Origin: Synechococcus sp. CBW1002
GTDB taxonomy: Bacteria > Cyanobacteriota > Cyanobacteriia > PCC-6307 > Cyanobiaceae
NCBI RefSeq assembly: GCF_015840915.1
Contig: NZ_CP060398.1
Span: 248,001 to 312,000, forward strand
DNA length: 64,000 nucleotides
Direction: 5' to 3'
In this document: positions 27,172 to 34,963 of the stretch, piece by piece
Layout: every line of letters starts with the position of its first letter
Numbering within the stretch: the first letter of the stretch is position 1
Made by a program: the position numbers and the translations under genes
The notes under the pieces: generated by a model
The model's database searches: none
What the model was told of the DNA's origin: nothing
What the model saw: only the letters and a program-made list of their open reading frames with translations

Positions 27172-29793
27172 ATGGGCACAAGGCCAGAGGTCTCCGTGGT
27201 GATTCCCTTCCGGAATGCCAGCGCCTGGTTACCCCAGACTCTCGCTTCGCTGCAGAGCCAGAGCGGGGTGGAGGCTGAACTGATCGCGGTGGATGATGGC
27301 TCGAGCGACGCGTCCGCCGCTCTGGTGCAACGGCTCTGGAGCCACCACCCCTGGCCCTTGAGGCTGCTGCGCTTGGACGGTGTGGGGGTCTCCCGGGCGC
27401 GAAACCAGGGTTGGCATGCCAGCCAGGCTCCCCTGGTGGCCTTTCTCGATGCCGACGACCTGATGCTGCCGGGGCGGCTGGCCGACCAGCGGGCCCTCCT
27501 GATGGCCGAGCAGCAGTGGAGCCATTGCCTGTGCGGCTGGGTGCGGCTGGATGCCGCGGGCCGGCCGCTGGTGGAGGTGCGGCCCTGGCTGGAGGGGGCG
27601 GGTTTCAGCCCGGCCGAGGCCTTCCGCCACAAGGCGGTGTTGCCCAGTGCGTGGATGCTGAGACGGCAGGCCCTCGAAGCCGTGGGAGGGTTCGATCCAG
27701 CCCTGGCCCATGCCGAGGATGTGGATCTGCTGCTGCGCCTGGCCCTGGCGGGTCAGCGGGGCACCTGGCTGCGCCGGATCGGCTGTGGCTATCGGGTGCA
27801 TGCCGGCAGCGCCAGCCGGCACGTGCAGAGCCAGGCCCACAGCCTGCTGTGGGTGGTGGACCGCCAGTTGCGCAGGCTGCCGACCACGCCGGCGGCCCAG
27901 GCTCTGGCGCGGGAGCAGCGCTACACCACCCGCGCCTGGGCGGGATGGAAAGCCTGGACAGGGGGAGATCGCCCCCTGGCCCAGGAACTCTGGAGCACCA
28001 GCCTGGGGATGAGCCCCCTGTCTCCGGCACGGACGTGGCTGCACCTGGCGGAGAACGCAGGGCGGAGCAGCCGGCGGGAGGGCGTGACCTTCACACCGGA
28101 GCTGCTGCTGCACGACCCGGTGTGGCGGCGCCTCGAGAGCAAGCTGCTGCTGCGGTGGCTCCGACCGGAACCGGGGGAGCGGCTGGTGAGGCGCCTGCGA
28201 GCCGATCTGCTGAAGGAGCTGGGCGAACCGGCGGACGGCAGCCCCTGGTGGCCCCCTCGGCTGCGGACCCAGCTGAGCGGGGAGGATCCCCTGCGGGACC
28301 TCCGCGCCCAGGTGCTGAGCTGGAGCGCCAGGCTGATCGGCGAGCCGGAATCGAGCGACTCAGAACTGGCGCAGGACCTGGCTGGGCTGCTACGGCAATG
28401 GCTGGCGGTGGTGTGGCCGGAGGACCGCCGCGCCAGTCAGCGGATTCTGGAGGAAAGCCTGGCGATCGCACCGCAGCCGCAGGCCCTGCGGGCCCTGGCC
28501 CGGCTGGAGCGACACGACCATCCGCTCGGTGCGCGGGCCCTGGAGCAGCTGGCGGCGGCGGCTGAGCTGGCGGCGCCAGCCGGGCCGAACGCCCAGAAAC
28601 CACCGCCACCGGCCATGCCCGCAGCGGCGTTCTGGGAGCGCGAACAGGGGCCACCGGATCGCTGCCTGGGGCCGCACTGTTCGGCCTGTGCTGAACGCCT
28701 GCTGCAGGACTGGCGCCAGGAACCACTCGGACCCACCAGCCAGCGCTGGTATCCACCGAGCCAGAGGCAGGCCGATCCAGCCTTTGGCGTGCATCGCCTC
28801 AGCGGCGGACGCTGCTGGATCCGCAGCCCCGCCAATCCCTGGCAGCTCACCCATGGGCTGGGGGTCGCCAACGGCAGCGGTGAACGGATGGCTGCGTTGT
28901 GCCGGCGCTACCCCCAACCCTGGCCAACCTGCCCGGAACCGCCGCAGAGCCTGGAGCCATGGCCGGTGGACCCACCGTTGCAGCTGCGGGGCAGGGTGCT
29001 GGCGGTGGCGGATCTCTCCGCCGAGAATCACTACCACTGGCTGGTGGATGCGGTGCCCCGGCTGGGGCGGGCCCTGGAGCAACTGGCAGACAGGGGATCG
29101 CTGCACGACCTGACGGTGTGGCACAACGGCGGCAGCGGACCGGTGGTGCGGGAATGCCTGGTGGACCTGCTGGGCCTGCGGCCGGAGCAGCTGATCGATG
29201 CCCACCTCCACCGCCACATCCAGGCCGAGGAGCTGCTGGTGCCGGATTTCGCCGGTCGCTTTGCAGTGCCGGCTGCGGCAAGCGTGGCCTGGTGGCAGCG
29301 CACGCTCCAGCCGGTGGCGTCGCAGGATGGGCGGGTGCTGTGGTGGTGGCGCGGGCCAGGCGGCTGGCGTCGACCCGTGTGGGGAGAAGCGGAGGCCCTG
29401 GCGCGATTCCAGGAGCTCATGCCCGAACAGGAGGTGGAGGTTGTGGATCCGGCCGGCATGAGCCTGAGGCGGCAGGCCGAGCGGATCAGATCGGCGGCCC
29501 TAGTGGTGATGCCCCACGGCGCGGGGCTGGCCAACCTGCTCTTCGCCAGGAAGGGCTGCCGGGTGCTGGAGCTGTGCAGCAGGCGCTATAGTCCCCCATA
29601 TATTAACGGCCTGGCGGAACACCTGCAGCTGGACCTGATCCGATGCGAACAGGAAATGCTGACACCAAAGCTGTATCAGAATTTACTTTACGAAGGACCA
29701 GCCCTGGAGCCCCTGAGACTGGACCCAGGGCGCGTGGCTGAAGCGTTACACCACAGCCTGGCCCTCCCCGACAAGCCGAACCTGCAGTCTTAA
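27172..29793 (+). CDS. Fusion glycosyltransferase: GT2 plus GT61 (DUF563)
   Basis: The 873-residue protein carries an N-terminal GT2 domain (1-230: VSVVIPFRNASAW, AVDDGSSDAS, FLDADDLM, HAEDVDLLLRLAL), a long connecting region (about 230-600) without recognised motifs, and a C-terminal GT61/DUF563 domain with NHYHWLVDAVPRL near 619 and MPHGAGLANLLFA near 779. GT61 enzymes typically transfer pentoses such as xylose to glycoprotein or polysaccharide acceptors; the actual sugar is unknown here. No membrane segment is seen. It starts at the ATG at 27172 and is divergent from the TPR gene. It precedes the RTX-like gene by 148 bp. Confidence 0.85.
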   Translation: MGTRPEVSVVIPFRNASAWLPQTLASLQSQSGVEAELIAVDDGSSDASAALVQRLWSHHPWPLRLLRLDGVGVSRARNQGWHASQAPLVAFLDADDLMLPGRLADQRALLMAEQQWSHCLCGWVRLDAAGRPLVEVRPWLEGAGFSPAEAFRHKAVLPSAWMLRRQALEAVGGFDPALAHAEDVDLLLRLALAGQRGTWLRRIGCGYRVHAGSASRHVQSQAHSLLWVVDRQLRRLPTTPAAQALAREQRYTTRAWAGWKAWTGGDRPLAQELWSTSLGMSPLSPARTWLHLAENAGRSSRREGVTFTPELLLHDPVWRRLESKLLLRWLRPEPGERLVRRLRADLLKELGEPADGSPWWPPRLRTQLSGEDPLRDLRAQVLSWSARLIGEPESSDSELAQDLAGLLRQWLAVVWPEDRRASQRILEESLAIAPQPQALRALARLERHDHPLGARALEQLAAAAELAAPAGPNAQKPPPPAMPAAAFWEREQGPPDRCLGPHCSACAERLLQDWRQEPLGPTSQRWYPPSQRQADPAFGVHRLSGGRCWIRSPANPWQLTHGLGVANGSGERMAALCRRYPQPWPTCPEPPQSLEPWPVDPPLQLRGRVLAVADLSAENHYHWLVDAVPRLGRALEQLADRGSLHDLTVWHNGGSGPVVRECLVDLLGLRPEQLIDAHLHRHIQAEELLVPDFAGRFAVPAAASVAWWQRTLQPVASQDGRVLWWWRGPGGWRRPVWGEAEALARFQELMPEQEVEVVDPAGMSLRRQAERIRSAALVVMPHGAGLANLLFARKGCRVLELCSRRYSPPYINGLAEHLQLDLIRCEQEMLTPKLYQNLLYEGPALEPLRLDPGRVAEALHHSLALPDKPNLQS

Positions 29794-29941
29794 GGTGCGA
29801 CTAAGGCAATTCAGAAAATCCTGAGATTGTGTAGACCCTGACGGAACAATGGTCTTTAGATTAAGTCTTTGAAACACTGTGTCAGGTGCTCGATTCGGGG
29901 ATACCATTTGAAGCAAGCAGCGTCCCCTCTGTCAGCCAACC

Positions 29942-30706
29942 ATGTCCTATGTGATCGACACGACCGGGCAGACCTACTTCTTCTGCGATGAGGAGATCCT
30001 CAGCGGCGGTTGCAATAACGTCATCAACGTCTCCGGCACCACAACCGTGATCGGCTTGGCCGAGAGCGGCCAGGGCGCGATCGTGGAGGCCTCCTTCGTC
30101 TGCGACGACGGGCCCAAGGTCTACGACTTCCAAAACGCCTACTGCAATCCAGACGACGTCGACTGCCGCGTCAACCTCGATGCGATCGTCAGCGGCGACT
30201 TTGAAGGCCCCGGCCAGACCATCCTGGAAGCCGCCGGTGGCCGGCGCGACGAGCAGGGCAACGTGATCGACAACGGCCAGATCCCCGCAGGAGGATTTGC
30301 CTACTACCTGGCCGGCGGCAGCGGCAACGACAGCATCTCCGGGTCCCAGTGCAATGACTTCATTCGTGGCAATGCCGGCAACGACCTGATCAATGCCAAC
30401 GCTGGCGATGACCTGGTACGACCCGGAGCCGGCAACGACATCATCAAGCTCGGAGCCGGCAAAGACAACGTCTTTATGACCCCAGACGCATTGATCCGTC
30501 CCAAGGGCGTGATCGAAACCAACACGATCCGGGATTTCAACACCGCCGAAGACAAACTGTCGTTCCGCGGAACCATGGACGAGTACGTGATCAGTGGCAT
30601 CGGAACCAAAACCCTTGAGGTGAAATACAAAGACACCACAACTCTGATCGTCAGCGGCAACAACGGCACCGTCTTCAACAGCGACGACCTCAGCTTTATT
30701 GGATGA
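29942..30706 (+). CDS. RTX-like calcium-binding protein, probable type I secretion substrate
   Basis: In this 254-residue acidic protein, residues 123-176 hold about five to six RTX nonapeptide units (GGSGNDSIS, RGNAGNDLI, NANAGDDLV, RPGAGNDII, KLGAGKDNV), which fold as a calcium-bound beta roll outside the cell. The C-terminal 75 residues after the repeats (IRDFNTAEDKLSF onwards) fit the usual uncleaved type I secretion signal region. Six cysteines in the N-terminal and RTX part (near residues 15, 24, 54, 68, 75 and 133) are unusual for RTX proteins, which mostly avoid cysteine. It lies 4 kb upstream of the exporter genes on the same strand. Confidence 0.8.
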   Translation: MSYVIDTTGQTYFFCDEEILSGGCNNVINVSGTTTVIGLAESGQGAIVEASFVCDDGPKVYDFQNAYCNPDDVDCRVNLDAIVSGDFEGPGQTILEAAGGRRDEQGNVIDNGQIPAGGFAYYLAGGSGNDSISGSQCNDFIRGNAGNDLINANAGDDLVRPGAGNDIIKLGAGKDNVFMTPDALIRPKGVIETNTIRDFNTAEDKLSFRGTMDEYVISGIGTKTLEVKYKDTTTLIVSGNNGTVFNSDDLSFIG

Positions 30707-30778
30707 GACGAGGCCGCAGGAGAATCCTCATGCAATCACGCAGCCCCCCCGCCTAATTGTATCCAAATCCAAGATCAC

Positions 30779-30819
30779 ATGATGCCTTGACTGGATAAAC
30801 TCCAACCACACGGCATCAT
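30779..30819. promoter_or_regulatory. Inverted repeat upstream of the 1042-residue protein gene
   Basis: Perfect 8-bp arms ATGATGCC (30779-30786) and GGCATCAT (30812-30819) are separated by 25 bases containing TTGACT. The site lies 45 bp before the start codon at 30864 and could be an operator or an mRNA leader hairpin. Function is unproven. Confidence 0.3.
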
Positions 30820-30863
30820 CAGTTCAGCGCAACATCAAAGACCACAACGCCTCCACAAAATCC

Positions 30864-33800
30864 ATGGCCTTTTTCAATCCCGGCGCCAACGCCAGTAATG
30901 AATCGCTATTTATCTCTCTCGATAATTCCCCAACCACATCGGTCGGAACGTTCTCAGGTCAATACCTCACTGGGCAACTGGTTTATGACTCAAGTGGAAA
31001 TTTAATAGATTTAGATGCCAATCAAACCATTGCCTCGTCTCTGCAGAACAAGCTTGGCTTTTCCGTAGCTTCTCAGTCAGTCAACCTGGGCGGGATCGGC
31101 ATCCTGAACTCCAGCTTCGGGATTGGCACCAACGGCTCGATCAGCGTCTTCCAGCTTGGCTCCACGGAGGCCAAAGCGACCAATGCTTCCACTTCGGGCA
31201 ATGCCTACGCTGGCGCCGTTCAGAACCTGGACCAGGGAAATGATGCCCTGTTGTTCTCGAATGCCGGCGGCGGCATCATCAACACCAACGGTTTCAATCA
31301 GGCTGCAAGCCCGATTAGCCCGGTAGCCCTCGGCGGCTATGGCGCCTATGGCGACAGCGACATCCTGATCGGTCGCCAGGGCCAGATCAATGTCTCGGTG
31401 GATAACGACGTCATCGCCTCGGCGTTGTCCAACCAGGGAATTGATGCATCCGGCGAAAACCTCGGCGATTGGGGAATTCCACCCAATCCCTTTATTCCCT
31501 CCAATCCCCTTGGCGCGTTCAGCGACGTCGACGGCGGTTCTCTTGCAACAGCTGTAGCTGGGAACACTTACGGCATCTTTAACACCTCCATCTTTGTTGG
31601 CGGTGGCACCGGCTCCACCAACACGGTGGATGCCAACCTCACGGGCGCCACATCGGCAACAGCCAAGGTTGGTGAAATCGATGCCAGTGACAACTTCACA
31701 GGCGGCAGGGGCAATGCGGTAGCGATCGCAGGCCTGAATCTGTTCTACAACGATCAATATTCTGCCATTTCCAGTGGCGGTTTCATTGACTCGAGCTCCA
31801 ATCCCACTGGACCGATGGTCCTCAACTTCGGGAGAGGCGCCAACACCGTGATCGGTCGGGCCGGGACTGGCACTGGTACAGATCCGATCTTCCTTGGCGC
31901 CGAGGCCCGAACCGGAATTGGCAATGCCAATGCGTTTTCCAGCGCCGATCAGTTTGGTGGTATCACCCAATCCGGCGTACTGGTAGACCCCAGCAGCAAC
32001 TCTGCTCCCGGCCTGCAGATTTTGATTGCGGGCGACGGCACCGTTGAAGGTACATCGAAGGGCAATACCGAAGCGATCGCCACAACGGGCCAGGGAAATG
32101 CCTTCGCCGTTACCCAGGTTGACGAAGTCTTCGGTATTGTTGACAACAACAATGTACTGAATTCCACTTTTGGGCCTGGAGGGTTTGGCAGCCAGAATTT
32201 CGGTGCAGGTTCTGCCGTTCTGATCGAAGGAGCTGGCAGCATTGCTGCAGGTGCATCGATCGCCAGCAACGCGTTTGCCGCGTCAGACACGCTCGATCCG
32301 AGCGGCGGGATTGCCTATGCCCGGACCGACAACAGCTATGTCATCGGCTTGTCGCAAGGTGGCATTGTTGAGTCCGTCGACGGAAGCGGCAATCCCACCT
32401 CCATCACCCCCGGCATTGGCATTGGCGGTGACGGCAACCTGAGGATTTTCGCCGACAGCACGCAAACTGCTACGGCTATCAGCAACTTCAGCGGCAATGA
32501 CCCAAGCGGCAACGTTGATCCGTTTGCAGCTTCCGCCATTGATGATGTCGTCGTTGGCATTCTGGATACTCAAATCCAGATCGGTGGCGATCTCACCGAC
32601 ATGCCCGTGGTGTCGCAGTTGAATGCGCAATCCAACGCATTCTCGATCAGCGACATAGCCGAATCCCAATCCGGTGAGGACTCCGTCAACTATGGCATCA
32701 GAGGGTCCGAATTGACCGTCGCTGGCGATGCCAACAGCAACGTCTTCCTTGACCCGTCAGGCAACCGTGTCCGAGGGCCGATTACCGTCGATGCGCAATC
32801 CTCCTTTATCACCTTTGCCGGCACCTCCGGAAACGGACAGGCTTCGGATGCCGAAAGTGGCATCAACACCAGAACCGTAGGTATTGAAGAATCGGCGATC
32901 GGGATCGGTGGTGATGGCAGAATCGTCAGCCAAGCGATCAACACCCTGAGTGCCACGGCTGGCCTCGTGCTCCCGGTTAGTGAGCAAGGCGTTGTTGACC
33001 AGGATCCCAGCGGAGTTCCTGGAGTTGCAACGTCAGATGCATACGCTGAAATCGGCGCCCAGTTCGGTAACGGCGGCACCTACCGTTCAGCTGGTATCAA
33101 CGATTCTACGATCATCATCGAGAAAGGTTCCTTACCAAACACTATTGGTGGTCCCATTCTCAATACCAGAGTTGAAGGTAAATCCCAGATCAAAGCGGAT
33201 GCCTTTGCTACCACACAAGGTATCGATCCCGGTGCCACTGACGGTGCGGTGGCCTTCGTCGATCTGCTCTCCGACGGTATTGAGCTTTCAGGCGCCAATG
33301 CTGCGACCGGTGAGGCTAGCGGTATCAAGATCAAGCAAGACGGCAACATTGTTGGTAGCTCGTTAATCTTTGGATCCAGTATTGCCGAAAATGGAGGTAC
33401 GGGTCTGATCAATGGGTCTGGTTCCGATGCATCAGCCTTTGCCGACATCAACGCCGATGGTCTTGATCTTGGCGACGATGGAAACTACGCCGTCGTTGGC
33501 CAAAACGGTTCTATTTTCGGCACCAGCACTCTTGGTCTTGAGGATGATCCCTTCCTGGTTTCTGCTGAAGCAGCTGGCGGAGACGCTCTTGCCGAAGGTG
33601 AATTTAGTCTCTCTGGTATTGAACTCGGATTTGGTGCTTTGCTGAGCCCTGGTCAGCAGAGCGGCAACCTATATGGTGAGGTCTTCTCCAACACCCAGGT
33701 CACGGCTCAAGCCGACCAGGGCGAAGCCAAGGCCATTTCGGATGTGTCGGGCATCGCCATCAATTCTCAATCTCCTCAAACCATTAATCTCGGCTCCGGC

Positions 33801-33992
33801 AACGTGACCGCCATCAGCCAGGTGATCAACAACGTGCAGTCCTACAACGCCGAAGGCACCGCGGAAGCTACGGCCATCACCGACGCGTTCGGCATCCGTG
33901 ATACGGTGATCAACTTCGCCGGTAATGGTTCCGTCTTTGCCAGCGCTGGTGGTACCAGCATCGCGATCTCCGGTGTCACCCCCAACCCATGA
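30864..33992 (+). CDS. Large repetitive beta-rich surface protein, probable type I secretion substrate
   Basis: A 1042-residue protein extremely rich in Gly, Ser, Asn, Ala, Ile and Asp, with no cysteine, no signal peptide and no membrane segment. It is built from a degenerate unit of about 60-90 residues with the recurring pattern G-I-x-x-S-x-I-x-I-G-G-x-G-x-I followed by an Ala/Ser/Asn-rich strand; clear copies are VGIEESAIGIGGDGRI, VVGILDTQIQIGGDL and FGIRDTVINFAGNGSV. DPSGN-type turns recur. Classical RTX nonapeptides are not evident. A strong terminator follows, then the exporter genes. I infer a beta-helical, exported surface or sheath protein; no family name is recognised. Confidence 0.7.
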   Translation: MAFFNPGANASNESLFISLDNSPTTSVGTFSGQYLTGQLVYDSSGNLIDLDANQTIASSLQNKLGFSVASQSVNLGGIGILNSSFGIGTNGSISVFQLGSTEAKATNASTSGNAYAGAVQNLDQGNDALLFSNAGGGIINTNGFNQAASPISPVALGGYGAYGDSDILIGRQGQINVSVDNDVIASALSNQGIDASGENLGDWGIPPNPFIPSNPLGAFSDVDGGSLATAVAGNTYGIFNTSIFVGGGTGSTNTVDANLTGATSATAKVGEIDASDNFTGGRGNAVAIAGLNLFYNDQYSAISSGGFIDSSSNPTGPMVLNFGRGANTVIGRAGTGTGTDPIFLGAEARTGIGNANAFSSADQFGGITQSGVLVDPSSNSAPGLQILIAGDGTVEGTSKGNTEAIATTGQGNAFAVTQVDEVFGIVDNNNVLNSTFGPGGFGSQNFGAGSAVLIEGAGSIAAGASIASNAFAASDTLDPSGGIAYARTDNSYVIGLSQGGIVESVDGSGNPTSITPGIGIGGDGNLRIFADSTQTATAISNFSGNDPSGNVDPFAASAIDDVVVGILDTQIQIGGDLTDMPVVSQLNAQSNAFSISDIAESQSGEDSVNYGIRGSELTVAGDANSNVFLDPSGNRVRGPITVDAQSSFITFAGTSGNGQASDAESGINTRTVGIEESAIGIGGDGRIVSQAINTLSATAGLVLPVSEQGVVDQDPSGVPGVATSDAYAEIGAQFGNGGTYRSAGINDSTIIIEKGSLPNTIGGPILNTRVEGKSQIKADAFATTQGIDPGATDGAVAFVDLLSDGIELSGANAATGEASGIKIKQDGNIVGSSLIFGSSIAENGGTGLINGSGSDASAFADINADGLDLGDDGNYAVVGQNGSIFGTSTLGLEDDPFLVSAEAAGGDALAEGEFSLSGIELGFGALLSPGQQSGNLYGEVFSNTQVTAQADQGEAKAISDVSGIAINSQSPQTINLGSGNVTAISQVINNVQSYNAEGTAEATAITDAFGIRDTVINFAGNGSVFASAGGTSIAISGVTPNP

Positions 33993-34054
33993 GGGCGACG
34001 CTCTGAGAACCGATGGCTGGCTGATTCAATCTCAGCCAGCACGTTGATCCTTGC

Positions 34055-34081
34055 AAGCCAGGCTTCATGCCTGGCTTTTTT
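34055..34081 (+). terminator. Rho-independent terminator after the 1042-residue protein gene
   Basis: A perfect 9-bp stem AAGCCAGGC/GCCTGGCTT with a 5-base loop is followed by a T run. It isolates the structural-protein gene from the exporter operon starting at 34175. Confidence 0.85.
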
Positions 34082-34174
34082 CTGGCTTTTTTGCAGAACG
34101 TCGTCTTCCAGTCACCCTTGGCCAGAAGGGGTAAATTGATCTGCACTGTTGACACCCATCCTGAGCCTCACGCG

Positions 34175-34960
34175 ATGCAACTGGCCTGCAGTGATCTCGA
34201 ACCGCTGCTCCGCGAAAGGATGCAGCAGATGCACACCAAACCCTTGCCGCAGCTGCTGCATGACCAGGGGTTGCTGCGTCAGTGGAGCCAGCAGCACCTG
34301 CTGGAACGGGTGCAGCAGAGCGTGGGATTCAGCGCCGAAGAAGCTCCGGCAGTGGTGCAACGCCTCTGGGATGGGATCGGCCAGCCTCCACCCGATTTCA
34401 ACCTGGAGGGCCAGTGGCTCGACAGGGTGGATGCCAAACTGCAATCCACCTTGCAACAACGCTGGCAACAACTGCAACTACAGAAATGGCTGGAACTCAA
34501 CTACGGCGAGGATGTGGAAAGCCACTTCCTGGCCCGGCGTGAATCCCTTGAAAAAATTGTCTACGGGGCGATTCGCGTCGCCTCGGTCGGCCTGGCCGAT
34601 GAGATCTATCTCCGCCTGATCGGCGGAGAAGAGAGCTTTGCTGCCCTGGCCCTGCAGTTTTCCCTGGGTGAAGAGCGCTACACCCATGGCCTGGTGGGGC
34701 CGATGACCGTCGACAAGCCCCATCCCAGCATCCGCCAGGTGCTGCAGACCCTGGCGGTGGGGGATGTGCATCCACCCCTGCCGCTGAACCGCTGGTACTT
34801 CATCCTCCAACTGGAGCATCGCGAGCCAGCCCGCCTCGATGAGGCGACCCGGTTTCAGCTGCTGCAGGAACTGTTTGAACGCGACCTCAATGCCCAGCTC
34901 GATCAGACGCTCGACGAGCTGCTGCCACGCCTGCTGACCACCACCGCTTCCGAGGGCTGA
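34175..34960 (+). CDS. Parvulin-like (PpiC/SurA-type) protein, paralogue B, of the exporter operon
   Basis: A 261-residue protein, shorter at the N-terminus than its paralogue at 17807-18868. The region 100-235 carries LQKWLELNYGE, LEKIVYGAIRV, SFAALALQFSLGEERYTHGLVGP and LAVGDVHPPLPLNRWYFILQLE, a parvulin-like arrangement. It ends 3 bp before the ABC exporter gene, so it is part of the type I secretion unit and may keep substrates export-competent or assist the exporter in the cytosol; no signal peptide is seen. The ATG at 34175 is chosen because the upstream in-frame extension crosses the terminator. Confidence 0.8.
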   Translation: MQLACSDLEPLLRERMQQMHTKPLPQLLHDQGLLRQWSQQHLLERVQQSVGFSAEEAPAVVQRLWDGIGQPPPDFNLEGQWLDRVDAKLQSTLQQRWQQLQLQKWLELNYGEDVESHFLARRESLEKIVYGAIRVASVGLADEIYLRLIGGEESFAALALQFSLGEERYTHGLVGPMTVDKPHPSIRQVLQTLAVGDVHPPLPLNRWYFILQLEHREPARLDEATRFQLLQELFERDLNAQLDQTLDELLPRLLTTTASEG

Positions 34961-34963
34961 GCC

